A DNA stretch of 64,000 bases from Artocarpus heterophyllus (taxonomy: Eukaryota; Streptophyta; Magnoliopsida; Rosales; Moraceae), in assembly GCA_025403435.1 (NCBI GenBank), contig CM046348.1:28786148-28850147 (forward strand), given 5' to 3'. Below the pieces are notes generated by a model. It saw nothing but the letters and a program-made list of their open reading frames with translations, was not told the origin of the DNA and ran no database searches. Both the position numbers and the translations under genes were made by a program. Of the stretch, positions 1 through 11,325 are shown one piece after another (position 1 is the first letter of the stretch; each line of letters opens with the position of its first letter).

Positions 1-988
1 CTGTTTATTTTGGTCAAGATATTATTAATAATTTAATTATATCTTTATGAGTGTAATCCACTATTTTAGATTTTAACAACTTAACTCAAAATTGCCGCCG
101 TAGGGTAGGTCAATTTTGAAATACATTGTAAAATCATATGTCTTGGAAGCTAACCTTGTTATTGATTTAAATGGACACCCTCCGTAGGGAGGACGAAATC
201 AAAGCGTCGCAATGCGCTACCTAAATCTCACGGTATTGTGCTAATAGTAGAGACCTAGGTTATGTTGTCATATTACCTTCTCCTACTCATTATTTTAAAA
301 AGATGTGTTTTATCTTATAAAACATCTAATGTTTCATAACTCTCGTAAATAAAAATAATTTTTAATTACTAGCTTATATTATGTGTTAATAGAATCCCAT
401 TTTATTTACACTTAAATAAATTACCAGATTTTCTAAAAATCTAAATTTATTATGAATTATCTAAGTTATCTAATATTAAACAATTTAAAATTAGATAACT
501 TAGAATTAATGTGAATTTTACCAAGTTTTAACTATTAAAACAAAATTCACATTATTCGGTTGATGAATAAATTAAGATTCTATAAAACCAATCCAATTAA
601 TTTACTCTCATTAAATTAATTCTAACACATATTAAATCATTTTATAAACCACTTTACACACAATGAAATAATATGCAAGTGTATGTATGTCATATTACAA
701 TAACTATAAGTGGACACTTTCCTAGATGATATGTTATAATGCATAAGCATGTTGTCACAATCATCATATGTAAATAAAACATGAAATAAATATTAGATTT
801 TTGACTAGATCTTTTTAAATAATTAAAATTACAACCCATAAAATAAAAGAAAAAAAAAGAAAAAAAATTATAAAAGTCTTTTTGTAATTTAACATATTTC
901 CTAGCTCCTTTGAAGAAGACTTCACCAAGCGATATACTGCATAAATACTATTCGGTATCTTTTACTTCTGTTTCTGTTTTTCTTCCTG

Positions 989-1064
989 ATAATACGCTGC
1001 CTCCATGTTACCACCACACCCCACACCACCCCCCCCCTGTATAATACGCTGCCTCCATGTTACC
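989..1064. repeat. Two direct copies of a 24-bp segment, 52 bp apart
   Basis: The segment beginning ATAATACGCTGCCTCCATGT is present at 989-1012 and again at 1041-1064. A C-rich stretch lies between the copies. This is a local tandem duplication with a 52-bp period inside the copia leader. Confidence 0.85.
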
Positions 1065-1370
1065 CCCCACCCCCCCCTTATTTTTTTTTAATAAGTTGCA
1101 TGCGAAAGTGCATTTCATTAGCATATTAATAGCTGTATCCAATTTATGCATCAGGTGCATTAAATATGCATATGTCATCACCTTTTTTTTTTTTGGCCTT
1201 TATCTCATGTGCATCACAATACACATAAAAAAAAAAAAAAACTGATCTTTAAAAGAGGCCACGTGTAAGTATATTCATTGTGAAGTTCAACTTTTGAACT
1301 TTTGGAGGCATTAGATGCATAGGACAAACTTGTGAGCCCAGGCGCATCAGGTGAAGGAAAGAAGAGGAAA

Positions 1371-1392
1371 TAATAATAATAATAATAATAAT
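1371..1392. repeat. (TAA)n microsatellite
   Basis: About seven consecutive TAA units in the leader of the left-edge copia element. Confidence 0.9.
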
Positions 1393-1623
1393 TACAAAAA
1401 ACTTATACTTTTTTATGTGTTTACATATATTTAATTTAATTAAATTAAAAATAAAATTATTAATCCTAAAAAGATCATATAATTAATGACCAAAAATTCC
1501 ATTCATAAATAACCTACATCACATAAACAAAAATTACAAAGATATAAAGTGCCCACAAATATGCATCAAACACATGATATTATCAAAATAAAATCATGTT
1601 AATTAAAATTACATTTGCTATAA

Positions 1624-1638
1624 CCTACTTTGATGCCA
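1624..1638 (-). promoter_or_regulatory. Primer-binding site, tRNA-iMet type, minus strand
   Basis: The minus strand reads TGGCATCAAAGTAGG, two bases after the LTR end. This is close to the usual plant iMet primer site TGGTATCAGAGC. It fixes the element's orientation (minus) and makes 1641-3803 its 5' LTR. Confidence 0.75.
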
Positions 1639-1640
1639 TT

Positions 1641-2323
1641 TGTTGAAATAAAATACGAAACGTAGCAAAAGGAGCAGATCGTTGACAAACAAAAATTTTC
1701 TAAAAAACTTTGTTTATCGGGAATAGCTATATAATTTTAATTAATAATAGAAAGCTTTAAGAATTTTGCTAACCTTTTTGAAGACTATCAGGGTATCCTA
1801 GCTTTCTTCTTTGACACCATGATCTTCCAATCTATGCCTCCACACTAATGGAAAGACGAGTGGGTGTCAAACTACAAGAATGAATTTTTCTTACACTTTT
1901 TTGAGTCTGCTATGTACTTAACACATGAGATAGCAGACTTTTTTTTTTCAGAGAAAAACTCTTAGTTTTTCTCTCTGTGAAAGTTACGTGAAAAGGATTG
2001 ATCTCTTTAGATAACTGTTATCTCTAGCTTTTTATATCTGAGCAATTTGTTTTTTTAATTAATTTTAAATTTAAAATAACCACCATATCAGATATATAGG
2101 GAAATGATGTACTCTGCATTCCTTATCCTTTTGTTATTCTAAAAACAAATCACAAAAAAAAAATTTCTTTAAACTTATATATATATATATATATATATAT
2201 AGTTTACGTAAAACGTAAGCTTATTTAGGTTTAATTTTTTTTTAACGAGTCAGCAACCTACTGATTCAATAAATATATATATGTATATTATCAACGTTTT
2301 AAAAAAGAATGTTGTTTACTTTA

Positions 2324-2354
<31 letters not shown>

Positions 2355-3803
2355 TATTATAAAATCTTATATATAAATAAGATTTGGTTCAAATCTATAT
2401 ATATATATATATATATCTAAATTCAAAAATAAATCATATTTATTTAAAATTAGATTTTAAATTAATCAATTAATTATTTAATTTTGTGTCCAAATAGAAA
2501 AAGACAAAAAGGTGGTCCCACCACGCATGTGTCACACACAAAATTAAACTTATATTCAAATAATCTTATTATTCAAATTTTATTAATGAACTAATTTCAT
2601 TAGTTAAATATAATCAATTAATAAATTAACTAACACTTAGTTAAATTGTGACAACATTTATCACATTACATTATGTGTCATAGAGAACATTTTTTTGTGT
2701 CACATTAATAATTCAAGTGTGAAATAATTGATTGAAAATTCAATAATTCCAAACTAAATATGTATAATTCATTCCATGCATTAAATCTAATATAGTGTTA
2801 TAGAGGTGGCATTGGGGGACCTACGGACCTATAACCCAAGCTCCGATAAATTTAAAAATTAATTAAACTCTTTAATTAACGTGCCAAATTTATTAGTTTT
2901 AGTGTTGCTCCACTAAAAACCAAAAACTGAACTCTTAAGATTATAGTGAAAATTACTCAAAGAAAATTAGTAAGTAGTCTATTGATATAATCATTACATA
3001 TAAGTCAGTCCTCCATAAATAGTTCATAATAAGAGCTAGGTTTAATTTATGTTTACCTCTCTTATTCTATCTTTTTCCTTGAGTTCCAATAATTCGCTAA
3101 TGAATGGTCAATTCAGAATCTTATTATACATGAGTGCTCTACTGTTCAAACCTCGAATTATCACTCAAGAGAACTATTTTTCTAACTTTCATAAGGAAGG
3201 AATGGATTCTATATCTGTATAATATTATTTCCAGCCATTTATTACATTATGTTTTCAAGATGCTAAGTTATGATCTATGCTTAAACAAATCTTACAAAGC
3301 AAGTCAAAAAACATAATGTGATAAACATGAGTCTAATAAATACTCAGGATTAAGACTGTAAAATATATGATCATCATAGTGATAAATTTGAACACTCTAT
3401 TTGTAATGGATGATTATTAGAGATTCATAATTTATCTGGTCCAGTCCTATATAATCTCATTATATAAAGTACCTCAAGTCCAATGTATCTATATTAATAG
3501 CCTAGATAAGATTATTTTATTCTAAATGAGAGTAGACCGTACTTGTAATATTTAATTGAAGATCCCAAACTTTAATTAATTATTACAGACTATTTAGATT
3601 ATTATCTATAAATTTTATCCTTAAGCATATAACACAACACTTATATGCTAAATTTATAGTCACATAAATAATCATGAAATTTTTTTGATGTTTATAAAAG
3701 TATTTATAATACATATAAGTAACCAAAATAATTATAAATGTCACTTTATTTATTTATTAACAATATGTACAATGTCACAGCTTTTAAGGCATCAAACCCA
3801 ACA
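1641..3803 (-). repeat. 5' LTR of minus-strand copia-type element (about 2.16 kb)
   Basis: The block has TG...CA ends: plus-strand start TGTTGAAATA at 1641 and plus-strand end AAACCCAACA at 3803. On the minus strand it therefore runs from TGTTGGGTTT to TTTCAACA, followed at once by a primer-binding site. The interior is non-coding and AT-rich, with three AT dinucleotide tracts. Its partner LTR and the target duplication lie outside the window (right flank TCAAC at 3804-3808). I think it is a copia rather than gypsy LTR because of the TGTTGGGTTT start and primer-site type, but the element's coding region is not visible. Confidence 0.7.
2176..2416. repeat. Three AT dinucleotide tracts inside the LTR
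   Basis: Runs of alternating T and A occur at about 2176-2201, 2324-2349 and 2395-2416, separated by AT-rich sequence. They are microsatellites within the LTR. Confidence 0.9.
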
Positions 3804-3862
3804 TCAACAATAACAATAGCAGCAGTAGCAATAACAACATCAGCAATAGCAGAAGCAGCCAT

Positions 3863-3894
<32 letters not shown>

Positions 3895-3895
3895 C
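3804..3895. repeat. Compound microsatellite ending in (AAC)n
   Basis: Imperfect AACAAT and AGCAGC units lead into a pure AAC run at about 3863-3895. The threonine-rich plus-strand and leucine-rich minus-strand open frames here are artefacts of the repeat. It starts exactly at the LTR edge. Confidence 0.9.
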
Positions 3896-5743
3896 CGCGA
3901 GAAATATGACAGCGAACTACGATGACAATTGGACAAAGAAGAGAGATAATTATGGGTCTTGAAGTTCATTAAAACTGTCATTGTCGTTAGTAGATCTGGA
4001 CAAACTTGTCCTTGTGGAAATCAAGAAAGGGAGAAAGAGAGATTAGTGGGTCGCGAAGGTCATTGAAACCGCCATCGTAGTTTGCAAATCTAGCCAAACT
4101 CGATTTTGAAATTTCCACTGTCAAAACCGCCATGATCGTTTGTAGATCCCTCACCTGTTGCCATGGAAGATCATGCTATGGAGTACTTGATCTCGATCTT
4201 TGGTGCTGATCAACCAATTATGTCGTCACTAAGGGAGATCGTTGTCTTCATTGTAGCTTTGTTGTAGCCAAGCATGAGCTCTATCGTGATCTTTGGGAGC
4301 TAACAGAATAGGGAGATATGAGAGAAAAGGAGGATGAGAGAGAGTGAGAGGACAGAGTAATCGGAGAAAGAGTGTGAGGGGAGAGTGAGAGAGAATCAGG
4401 AAGGTAGTGAGAAGATAGAGGGAGAGTAAAAGGAGAGAGAGAGAGATAAGGATGGGAACCAAATGTGAGAAAGAGGGGCAATAAATGAGGGATTTTAAGT
4501 TTTATGACAAATTAAACTTTGTGGCATATATTTTTTTAAGTTGTACAATTTGTGACATAAAAAATTAGATTGGCTAAAAGGGTACCATACCTATAGGTGG
4601 CAAGTATTACAAGGGATTCTGCTATGTCACTTTAACCTAATTGTGTATCTATTAATAAATCTTAGAGGCTACATTTTCTATAGGCTTTTCTCCAGCCCCC
4701 ATATCCAGTGCTCTTGATCTTTTCCCTCTAAATCTTTTAAAAATTTGTATAAAGAAGGGTTAGAAGGTCATCATCGAAGGTCTTGAAATATTTGACCAGC
4801 CACAATTGCTGTGAAAAACTAGTATGCTTTGTGTTTGATTTAGCTATTGTATAAACATCATGAGATCGATCCTTAAGTTTTAAGAAAAAATTTTAAAAAT
4901 CTATGTTTTTACGTTTTTAATAAAAAAATTTTAGGTAAAACAACATGCATAACATTGTTTAGCTTTCTTATTTCTTAGCTTTCGACTCCTATTCTGTTAA
5001 TAATAATGGTAATCAATAGATGTTATTTTATTATTATAGAGTTGCAATCTTTATGCTACCGTTTGTTGATTATTAAAGAGCTTTTATGGTACAATTATGA
5101 TGGTTAAAATCATAAAGTTGTGAAATCTGATAACGAATATATTGAATAGAGAGATCTTGTATAAATATAATTGTAAACATATTAATAATCATAATCTTGT
5201 TTGTTAAAATAAGATTACAAATGCATCTATCCTCATAGAGGTTTCAGCTTTGTGAAAATAAATGATATTATTATTCATTTTTTTTAAGTCTGCAACAAGG
5301 GCTAATAGTGTCATTACATATATGATCTTTAATATTTGTGTAATAAACTTAAATTTTGGACATTTTTGAAGTAGATAATAATATATAGACATTTATGTAA
5401 TTAACCCTTAAGACTCAATGGTAGGATCCCCTCAAGTCACCACCTTCTTTGAGTAGTCTTTTTCTTGGTTGTCATTGATCCATTTACAATCCTACAAGCA
5501 TTAACAAAATTACCCAAGCAATGAAAATCTATTAAAATTATAATTTCATTAATTTTTAATTTTACTTTTTATTCAAGTTAAGGGATCCCAATTTTAATTA
5601 ATTGAGTACATGTTTGAAACTCTTTCAAAAAAATCATTTTTGTTTTAATTAACAAAAATTCTAAAATAGATAACATTTACAAATTATTAAATTCCTCCCA
5701 CTAACGTAGGATGAAGTTAAAAAATCTTTCCATAATCCAATTT
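3896..5743. other. No gene seen; GA-rich tract and unique AT-rich DNA
   Basis: A purine-rich GA/GAGA tract lies at about 4313-4476, producing serine/leucine-rich open frames on the other strand that I do not accept as genes. Around 3900-4300 the base composition is more balanced, but no conserved protein motif is recognisable in any frame. From 4680 to 5743 the sequence is AT-rich with no open frame of interest. It may hold old repeat fragments I cannot name. Confidence 0.5.
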
Positions 5744-5748
5744 AAATC

Positions 5749-8700
5749 TATCATGACCCGACTTTTTCGGCTATCACTTAACCTGCTTAAACATTATTTT
5801 CTTCACTTTAATCTTACTTACTAGTAAGAAAAATACTAGGTAATTTTTTTCTTTTCTTAAAACATTCTTAAAAATTTTCTTGAAACCGTTGCGACTTTAG
5901 TTGCAATACAAATTGAGACATAGCTCAAAGCTTCACTTTAAAATCATTCAAAACATTTCTTTGAATTCATTATTTTACTTTTAGAAATTTTTTTAATACT
6001 TCCTTTCAAAATAGTAGAAACCTTTTTTTTTTCTTTAAACAACAAAAAACTCTGTATTGATATCCATATCTAACCTTCACATCTATCTCTCCATAATACC
6101 AAGCTCTTCCACCAATCATATTGGTCTCCTGTAGGATTGTTTACAGTATGAAGGAACTTGAAATAAGCTTTCGCTTAGTAAGTTTAAACATAATCTCACA
6201 AAACATTAAAAACTTTTATTGTCAAACATTACTTTCAAACTTTTCTCATAAAACTTTCTTCATGAACCTTTTCTTGTAAACATTTTTCATAAAATATTTT
6301 TCCTAAACCTTTCTCATAAACATTTCTTACATTGTTTTTCATAAACAATTCTCATAAACACATCATGGAAAGGAATGCAAGCAAGGTCATAATGCATGAT
6401 TCCATTTGTTCTCATTTATGAGCTTTTTATCATCATTTCTAACTTTCTTGAACTGTGGGCCCAAGTATACATACTAAACGCACTTAAACATCGAACACCG
6501 AGGTCGTAAGATAACTTTAGCATGACACTTTCTAGAATCGGGGGGCTGATATGACACTTTCTTCTCTTAACTTAAGGGTTAGATTACTGATCTTGTAATC
6601 TTAGTGAACATTATGCATGATATGACTTAATGTCTAAATCATTAAACATAGCAATTGTAAACATATTGTAAATCATAACTTGAACTTTTAAAACATTATG
6701 CATAGCAAATGCAAACAATCTCTAAACATAACATTTACAAATACATTGCAAGTCTTGACTTGATGTTTAAAACTTTATGCATAACAAATGCAAGCATAAA
6801 ACATATTTAAAGCATTTGAAATTCATTTTCTTCATGCTATAGGTAAGGTTTGAAACTTATTTGGATAACGCTCTAGTGTTTTAACTCTATCTATTCCCTT
6901 CTATTGATCAGCTTTATATCCTATTCAAATGACACCCAACTATTAGTTAACTTTATTATTACCGATCTACTTGCTCGATAATACAACCTATATGTTAACC
7001 TTCCGTTCCATTTACTTAATTTCATTTCTTATCGATCCATCTATCTTATTTCTTATCATGCTCATTCCTTAGTCACATTTCCTATCTCACTTGACTGTTT
7101 CGTTATTTAACATGATACGAATCATTTTTGGTCTGTGAATATTTGGCTAATTCAAATGGCTCAGGTCTGTTTTACGATTTTCTTAAAAATAACGATTTTT
7201 CCGTCATGGGTTTTTCATAAGCCTGATAACTTTATAAACTTCTCATTTTCTTTAGCATCCCAAAAAACCAGCAGATTATGAAAAAATTCCCATAAGGGTG
7301 TTTTTCTAAATTGGGCACTTCAGCGTCCGTTTTGGCTATTTTACAAAAAATGATCATTTTGCTCTTAACTAGTCATAGAAAACTTTCACAACCAGTTTTA
7401 AAACAAAACTTACATTTCCTTGCTTCTCAAAACATTATAAAAAACCAAACACCAGTTTCCCTTTCATGGAAAAACTATTTTGTCAAGAATTTACAGTTTT
7501 GACTCGTAATGTGAAAATATTAATAACCACGCCCTTAACGTGTTTTTTTTTTCTTTTCTTAGTAAAAACTTTTAATCCTTTTAAACTTAAAAATCTATAA
7601 TTACTCACTGCCTATATCAGTGCAGAAACCAATATTTTCTCATTGAAATAAGTTTCAAATGATTTTATTATTTTAGCCTAAAACATAAAAATCTTGATAT
7701 TTTTGCCCCCAGGATAAAAAATACTCATCTTACAACAAAACGTTTAGTTTTTCACAAGGATTGTAAAACTTACAAAAGATGCCTAGTCTAGTTCAAACTA
7801 TTTCATAACATTTTTACAACATTTCAAGTGTAAAAAAATCTCGTGAAATTCATATCTTAAAATCGGTATAGAATTTTTAGAAACCGTCCACAATTTCTAA
7901 CTATTTCGATGAGATTTACAACTTTCATGTTTTATCTTTTCTAGAAATCATTCATCTTAATGACTTTCTTGAAAAGGTAGAACTAAAATCAACATTTTGC
8001 AGCTTTCTTTGATTAGAATTTGAGCAGGATTTCTTCATAAAAGTTGTCTAGATCAATGTTTTCAATAAAAATTATGTTGAACTCAGAGAGTAATTTGGCC
8101 TTTAAGGGCCTCAAACATTTAAATCTTTCAAAAATGCCCTCAAACATACATTTGCACCTTAACTTCCTTTAACTTATTTCCTAAGGTTTAATCATATTTA
8201 AACCTTTCTAAATACATTATTAAGTACTTAATATTTATAATAACCATGCCATAATATTTTGTTTTCATGCCATGATCCAAAACTATTTTATCAAAAACTT
8301 TAAGTGCTTAAAAATGCTTAAACCTTGTATTTTGACAACGTTTGTCATATCTTATCATCTTAGCATTAAACCCTAATTTTTTTTACTATCCATCATCATC
8401 ATTACACATTAAACACTAAATAATCATGCCATAATGTCCTTAGTACATGCCATAATCCATAAATATTAAATCAAACACCTTATATACAAAACCATTTCAA
8501 GACTATAATTTAGAATTTACCTTGAGATTTCCAAAGCTTTTACTCCTCCTTTTGGTGCTGGATGACCTTCTAAGATCCTTGAAAACAATCCATAGCATAA
8601 CTTTTGAAAACCTCATCCAAAACATAGGCAAAACATTTAGAACACAATAGGTCAAATTAGAGTTTTTACCATGAAAAGTCCTTATTCTTCGTGAAGAACA

Positions 8701-9160
8701 CTTGTTCTTGCTTCTTGAATGGATTTGTGGTTTGTATTTTAACAAAAAATACTGGAGAGAAAAGGACAAGATCATGGTTGGTTTTAGCTATAGAAAGCAT
8801 GGGTCTTCATGGCTTTCATGGGACAATTTTTTTAATGGAGACAATAGGTATTTTCCTCCACTAGGCGTTTTATTACTTTCGACTAATAATAGGACAAATG
8901 AATTAAAAATTGCTCCCAAAATCTAATGTTAAAACTAGAGCCACATGAGGGAAAATGTGGCCTTTTCCTTGCCCTTTGATAGAGATAAGGTGGTTTATCA
9001 ACTTAGGCCCCTTTTGCCACAATATTTAATCTAGGGCCCAATTTGAAATTAAAAGAATTTTGCTCCACCGCTTGTTAGAACCAGTTCCTTTGGTAGGAGA
9101 CATGGCAAGTTTTCACTATTTAAGTGTCTCTAAGTGGGCTCCATATCATTTCTTTAACAA
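5749..9160 (-). repeat. Possible gypsy-type (Tekay-like) LTR, minus strand
   Basis: The left edge reads TATCATGACCCGACTTTTTC, i.e. a minus-strand end TCGGGTCATGATA resembling the end of plant chromovirus LTRs (usually ...GTCGTGACA). Further in, a stretch near 6165-6190 resembles the segment of the chromovirus LTRs at 16287 and 23233 that carries GTAAGCGAAAGGCTCAGTAGG. Around 8500-8900 the minus strand has a leader-like region ending in a splice-donor-like AAGGTAA. The right edge is not settled: AAATC occurs at 5744-5748 and 9164-9168, but the terminal CA is not at the matching place. No primer site follows, so it could be a solo LTR. This is a weak call. Confidence 0.35.
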
Positions 9161-9174
9161 CCCAAATCTACACT

Positions 9175-11325
9175 GTATTGTGTTTTTCTTATACTATCGG
9201 TATATTTTTATACTTGCTAGTATATTTTCCTATACAGTTTATGAGGTCGCACAATATTATATCGCCTAAAATGATTCTTTAAACATGGACTTTTATACTG
9301 TAGCAAGATTGTCGTATCCACAAGGAGGTGGTTTTTTGAAAAATTGAAAATTTAACTGTTGAAAAGACAAGGGGCTTTTAATGAGATTTCGAAGAAAAAA
9401 AATATTTTTAACAATTTTAAATAAGATTTTAAAACATAAGATTAAAATGGTAAAGCTTTGAGAATCCCTTGTATGTTTAGTAACTTATATGAAATTTTAA
9501 CTCTAAATAATTTGATTTATTATTTTTTTCCATTAATAACAAGCACTTTCACTATGTTTATAAGCCAACCTAAAGCGACAATATAGCAAGCTAATATGTA
9601 GTAAGAGTTTTCCTATAAAAGGAGTAAAATAATTACCTCTCACTAGTAATTTGGTGCACCAACTATGAAAATTATAACTATTATCACTACAATTGTAATT
9701 AACATAATTTAAGTTGGAAAAGATATAACAAGTCAAAATTAATATATTTTAATGGAATAAATTATTGCGTTAATTCTGACAACACATAGTCTTATTAAAT
9801 AATTTATCAACACATAGTCTTACATTATTAATATTAATAATAAATCAAGCTTTATCAAGTATTTACTGTGCCAGTTTATGTCTATAATGCAACAAAAACT
9901 TAACTTAAGAAACAAGCATGATTTCAACATTATTAATATTAATTATGTAACACAATTAAATTACATAGAGAAAGTATGACTAAATTTATGCAAGGATTAG
10001 GCAGCATAACAACACAACAATAATGACTAAAAACATAGAAAATCTCTACCTTACCAAACTCTCTTCACTGATTTAGGTATTATTTATTATTTTTAGTGGG
10101 GTCGTAGGAGTACCCTAACAGTGTCTCCTCCTAAAAAGTGTACTGTTGAGCTGGAAGCTTAGCAGTTGAAAGAACGGAAAGAATGGCCAAATATGGCCAT
10201 GGGGTGGATGAATTTCGAATGAAGGGGACACCCCCTTTTATAGTGCAAAATTTGCATTGTTTAAACATTTTATATTATATTATTTATTATTTAATTATTT
10301 TTATTATTTTATTTTATTATATTTTATTTCTTCAGTTGCATCCTATGTGAATGCAATATTTTTCTTCTTCTTTTCTTTTTTCTTTTTTCTTTTTTCTTTC
10401 TTTTTATTTTTTATTTTATTATTTTTTCTTTCTTTTTCATGTGAAACAACCATCATTGTGTAAGTTTGGTTGTGGAATCTGGTGTGGCACCAATGCCGAT
10501 CGAACACACAAGAGCCCTTGGATCCACTGACCAAAGATTGGAGCTACAGCTAGGATTGAGTCTTCATGGAGAAAAGTAAACGCAAGCCTTTAGACTGTTG
10601 GTTTGATCAAGGTACTCTGATCGGACGGCAACCAAGACAAGCACACGTAGGAACAACTACACGTGATCCGAGGTGCTTTTGGATATTCCCTAACACACGA
10701 AAGGAAATTCGATGGCTGAGGATGATTCGACAGTTTGATCGGATGGTTCACAGCTTGCCACGCTTCTTTTCTTTTTTAATTTTGAATTTCTTTTGATTTC
10801 TTGTGCATTTGAGGTCTAATTTTGCCCTTTTTACTCTGTTTTGCTTTGTTTTTCCTCCAAATTTAAATCTAAAACAAATAAACAAACTATTATTAATTAT
10901 TTTACACACAAAATATTTACAATAATTTTAAAAATATTTATTTTACAATAAAACACACAGTAATAATTACAAACTTCTAAAATTTTAGCCTCTTTCGGTT
11001 TGACACAGCTAAAATTTTTAAGACTTAAAAATATTTTTAGAAATTACTAAAAATATTATAGAACATATTTACAAACTTACTACACACTACAAAGCACATT
11101 AAGACTTAAAATAAAATTAACACTAATTATTTTTATGGTTTTAATTATTTGTAAACTAAACACATATTTAACATACTGAAACAACTATAAAATTTATCAA
11201 AAATATTATTAATTAACAAAAATACTAATTAATAAAAATGCAATTAATTAGAGGATTTAATAAGAAATAAAAGCATAAATAAATGATTTAAGCCTTGTAA
11301 AATATAAACTTTTACAGTCTCATCA
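9175..11325 (-). repeat. 3' LTR of a minus-strand Tat/Athila-like gypsy element (about 2.15 kb)
   Basis: On the minus strand the block runs from TGATGAGACTG at 11325 to AACACAATACA at 9175. Just upstream (plus 11326-11350) the minus strand has the TTGCTAGGAACTAGCAATAAG-type arrangement seen before 3' LTRs of Tat/Athila-like gypsy elements. The minus strand also carries near 9325 the phrase TTGTGGATACGACAATC, which I associate with the LTR 3' part of these elements. A TATA box lies at 10231-10242. A purine-rich stretch and a less AT-rich region (10480-10770) lie upstream of it. No second copy of this LTR is in the window. Confidence 0.6.
10231..10242 (-). promoter_or_regulatory. TATA box of the Tat/Athila-like LTR
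   Basis: The minus strand reads TATAAAAGGGGG, a strong TATA element inside the LTR at the expected U3/R position. Transcription would run leftwards. Confidence 0.6.

Larger units (their letters stand above)
1..1640 (-). mobile_element. Leader of a minus-strand copia-type retrotransposon (cut by window edge)
   Basis: This stretch lies directly downstream, in minus-strand sense, of the primer-binding site beside the LTR at 1641-3803. It should therefore be the untranslated leader of that element. No Gag or Pol motif is readable, so the coding part presumably lies left of the window. It is AT-rich with poly-A/T runs, a (TAA)n tract at 1371-1392 and a short C-rich duplication near 989-1064. The first 240 bases are more complex than the rest. 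Assignment rests on position next to the LTR and primer site, not on coding homology. Confidence 0.6.

Noticed and set aside
5744..9168. AAATC on both sides as proof of a solo LTR
   Set aside because: The right-hand AAATC is not adjacent to a CA terminus, and a 5-bp match within a few positions can easily occur by chance. The LTR call is kept only at low confidence.
10257..10463. Phe/Leu-rich open frame
   Set aside because: It lies on a T-rich tract within the Tat/Athila-like LTR upstream of its TATA box and reads against the element.
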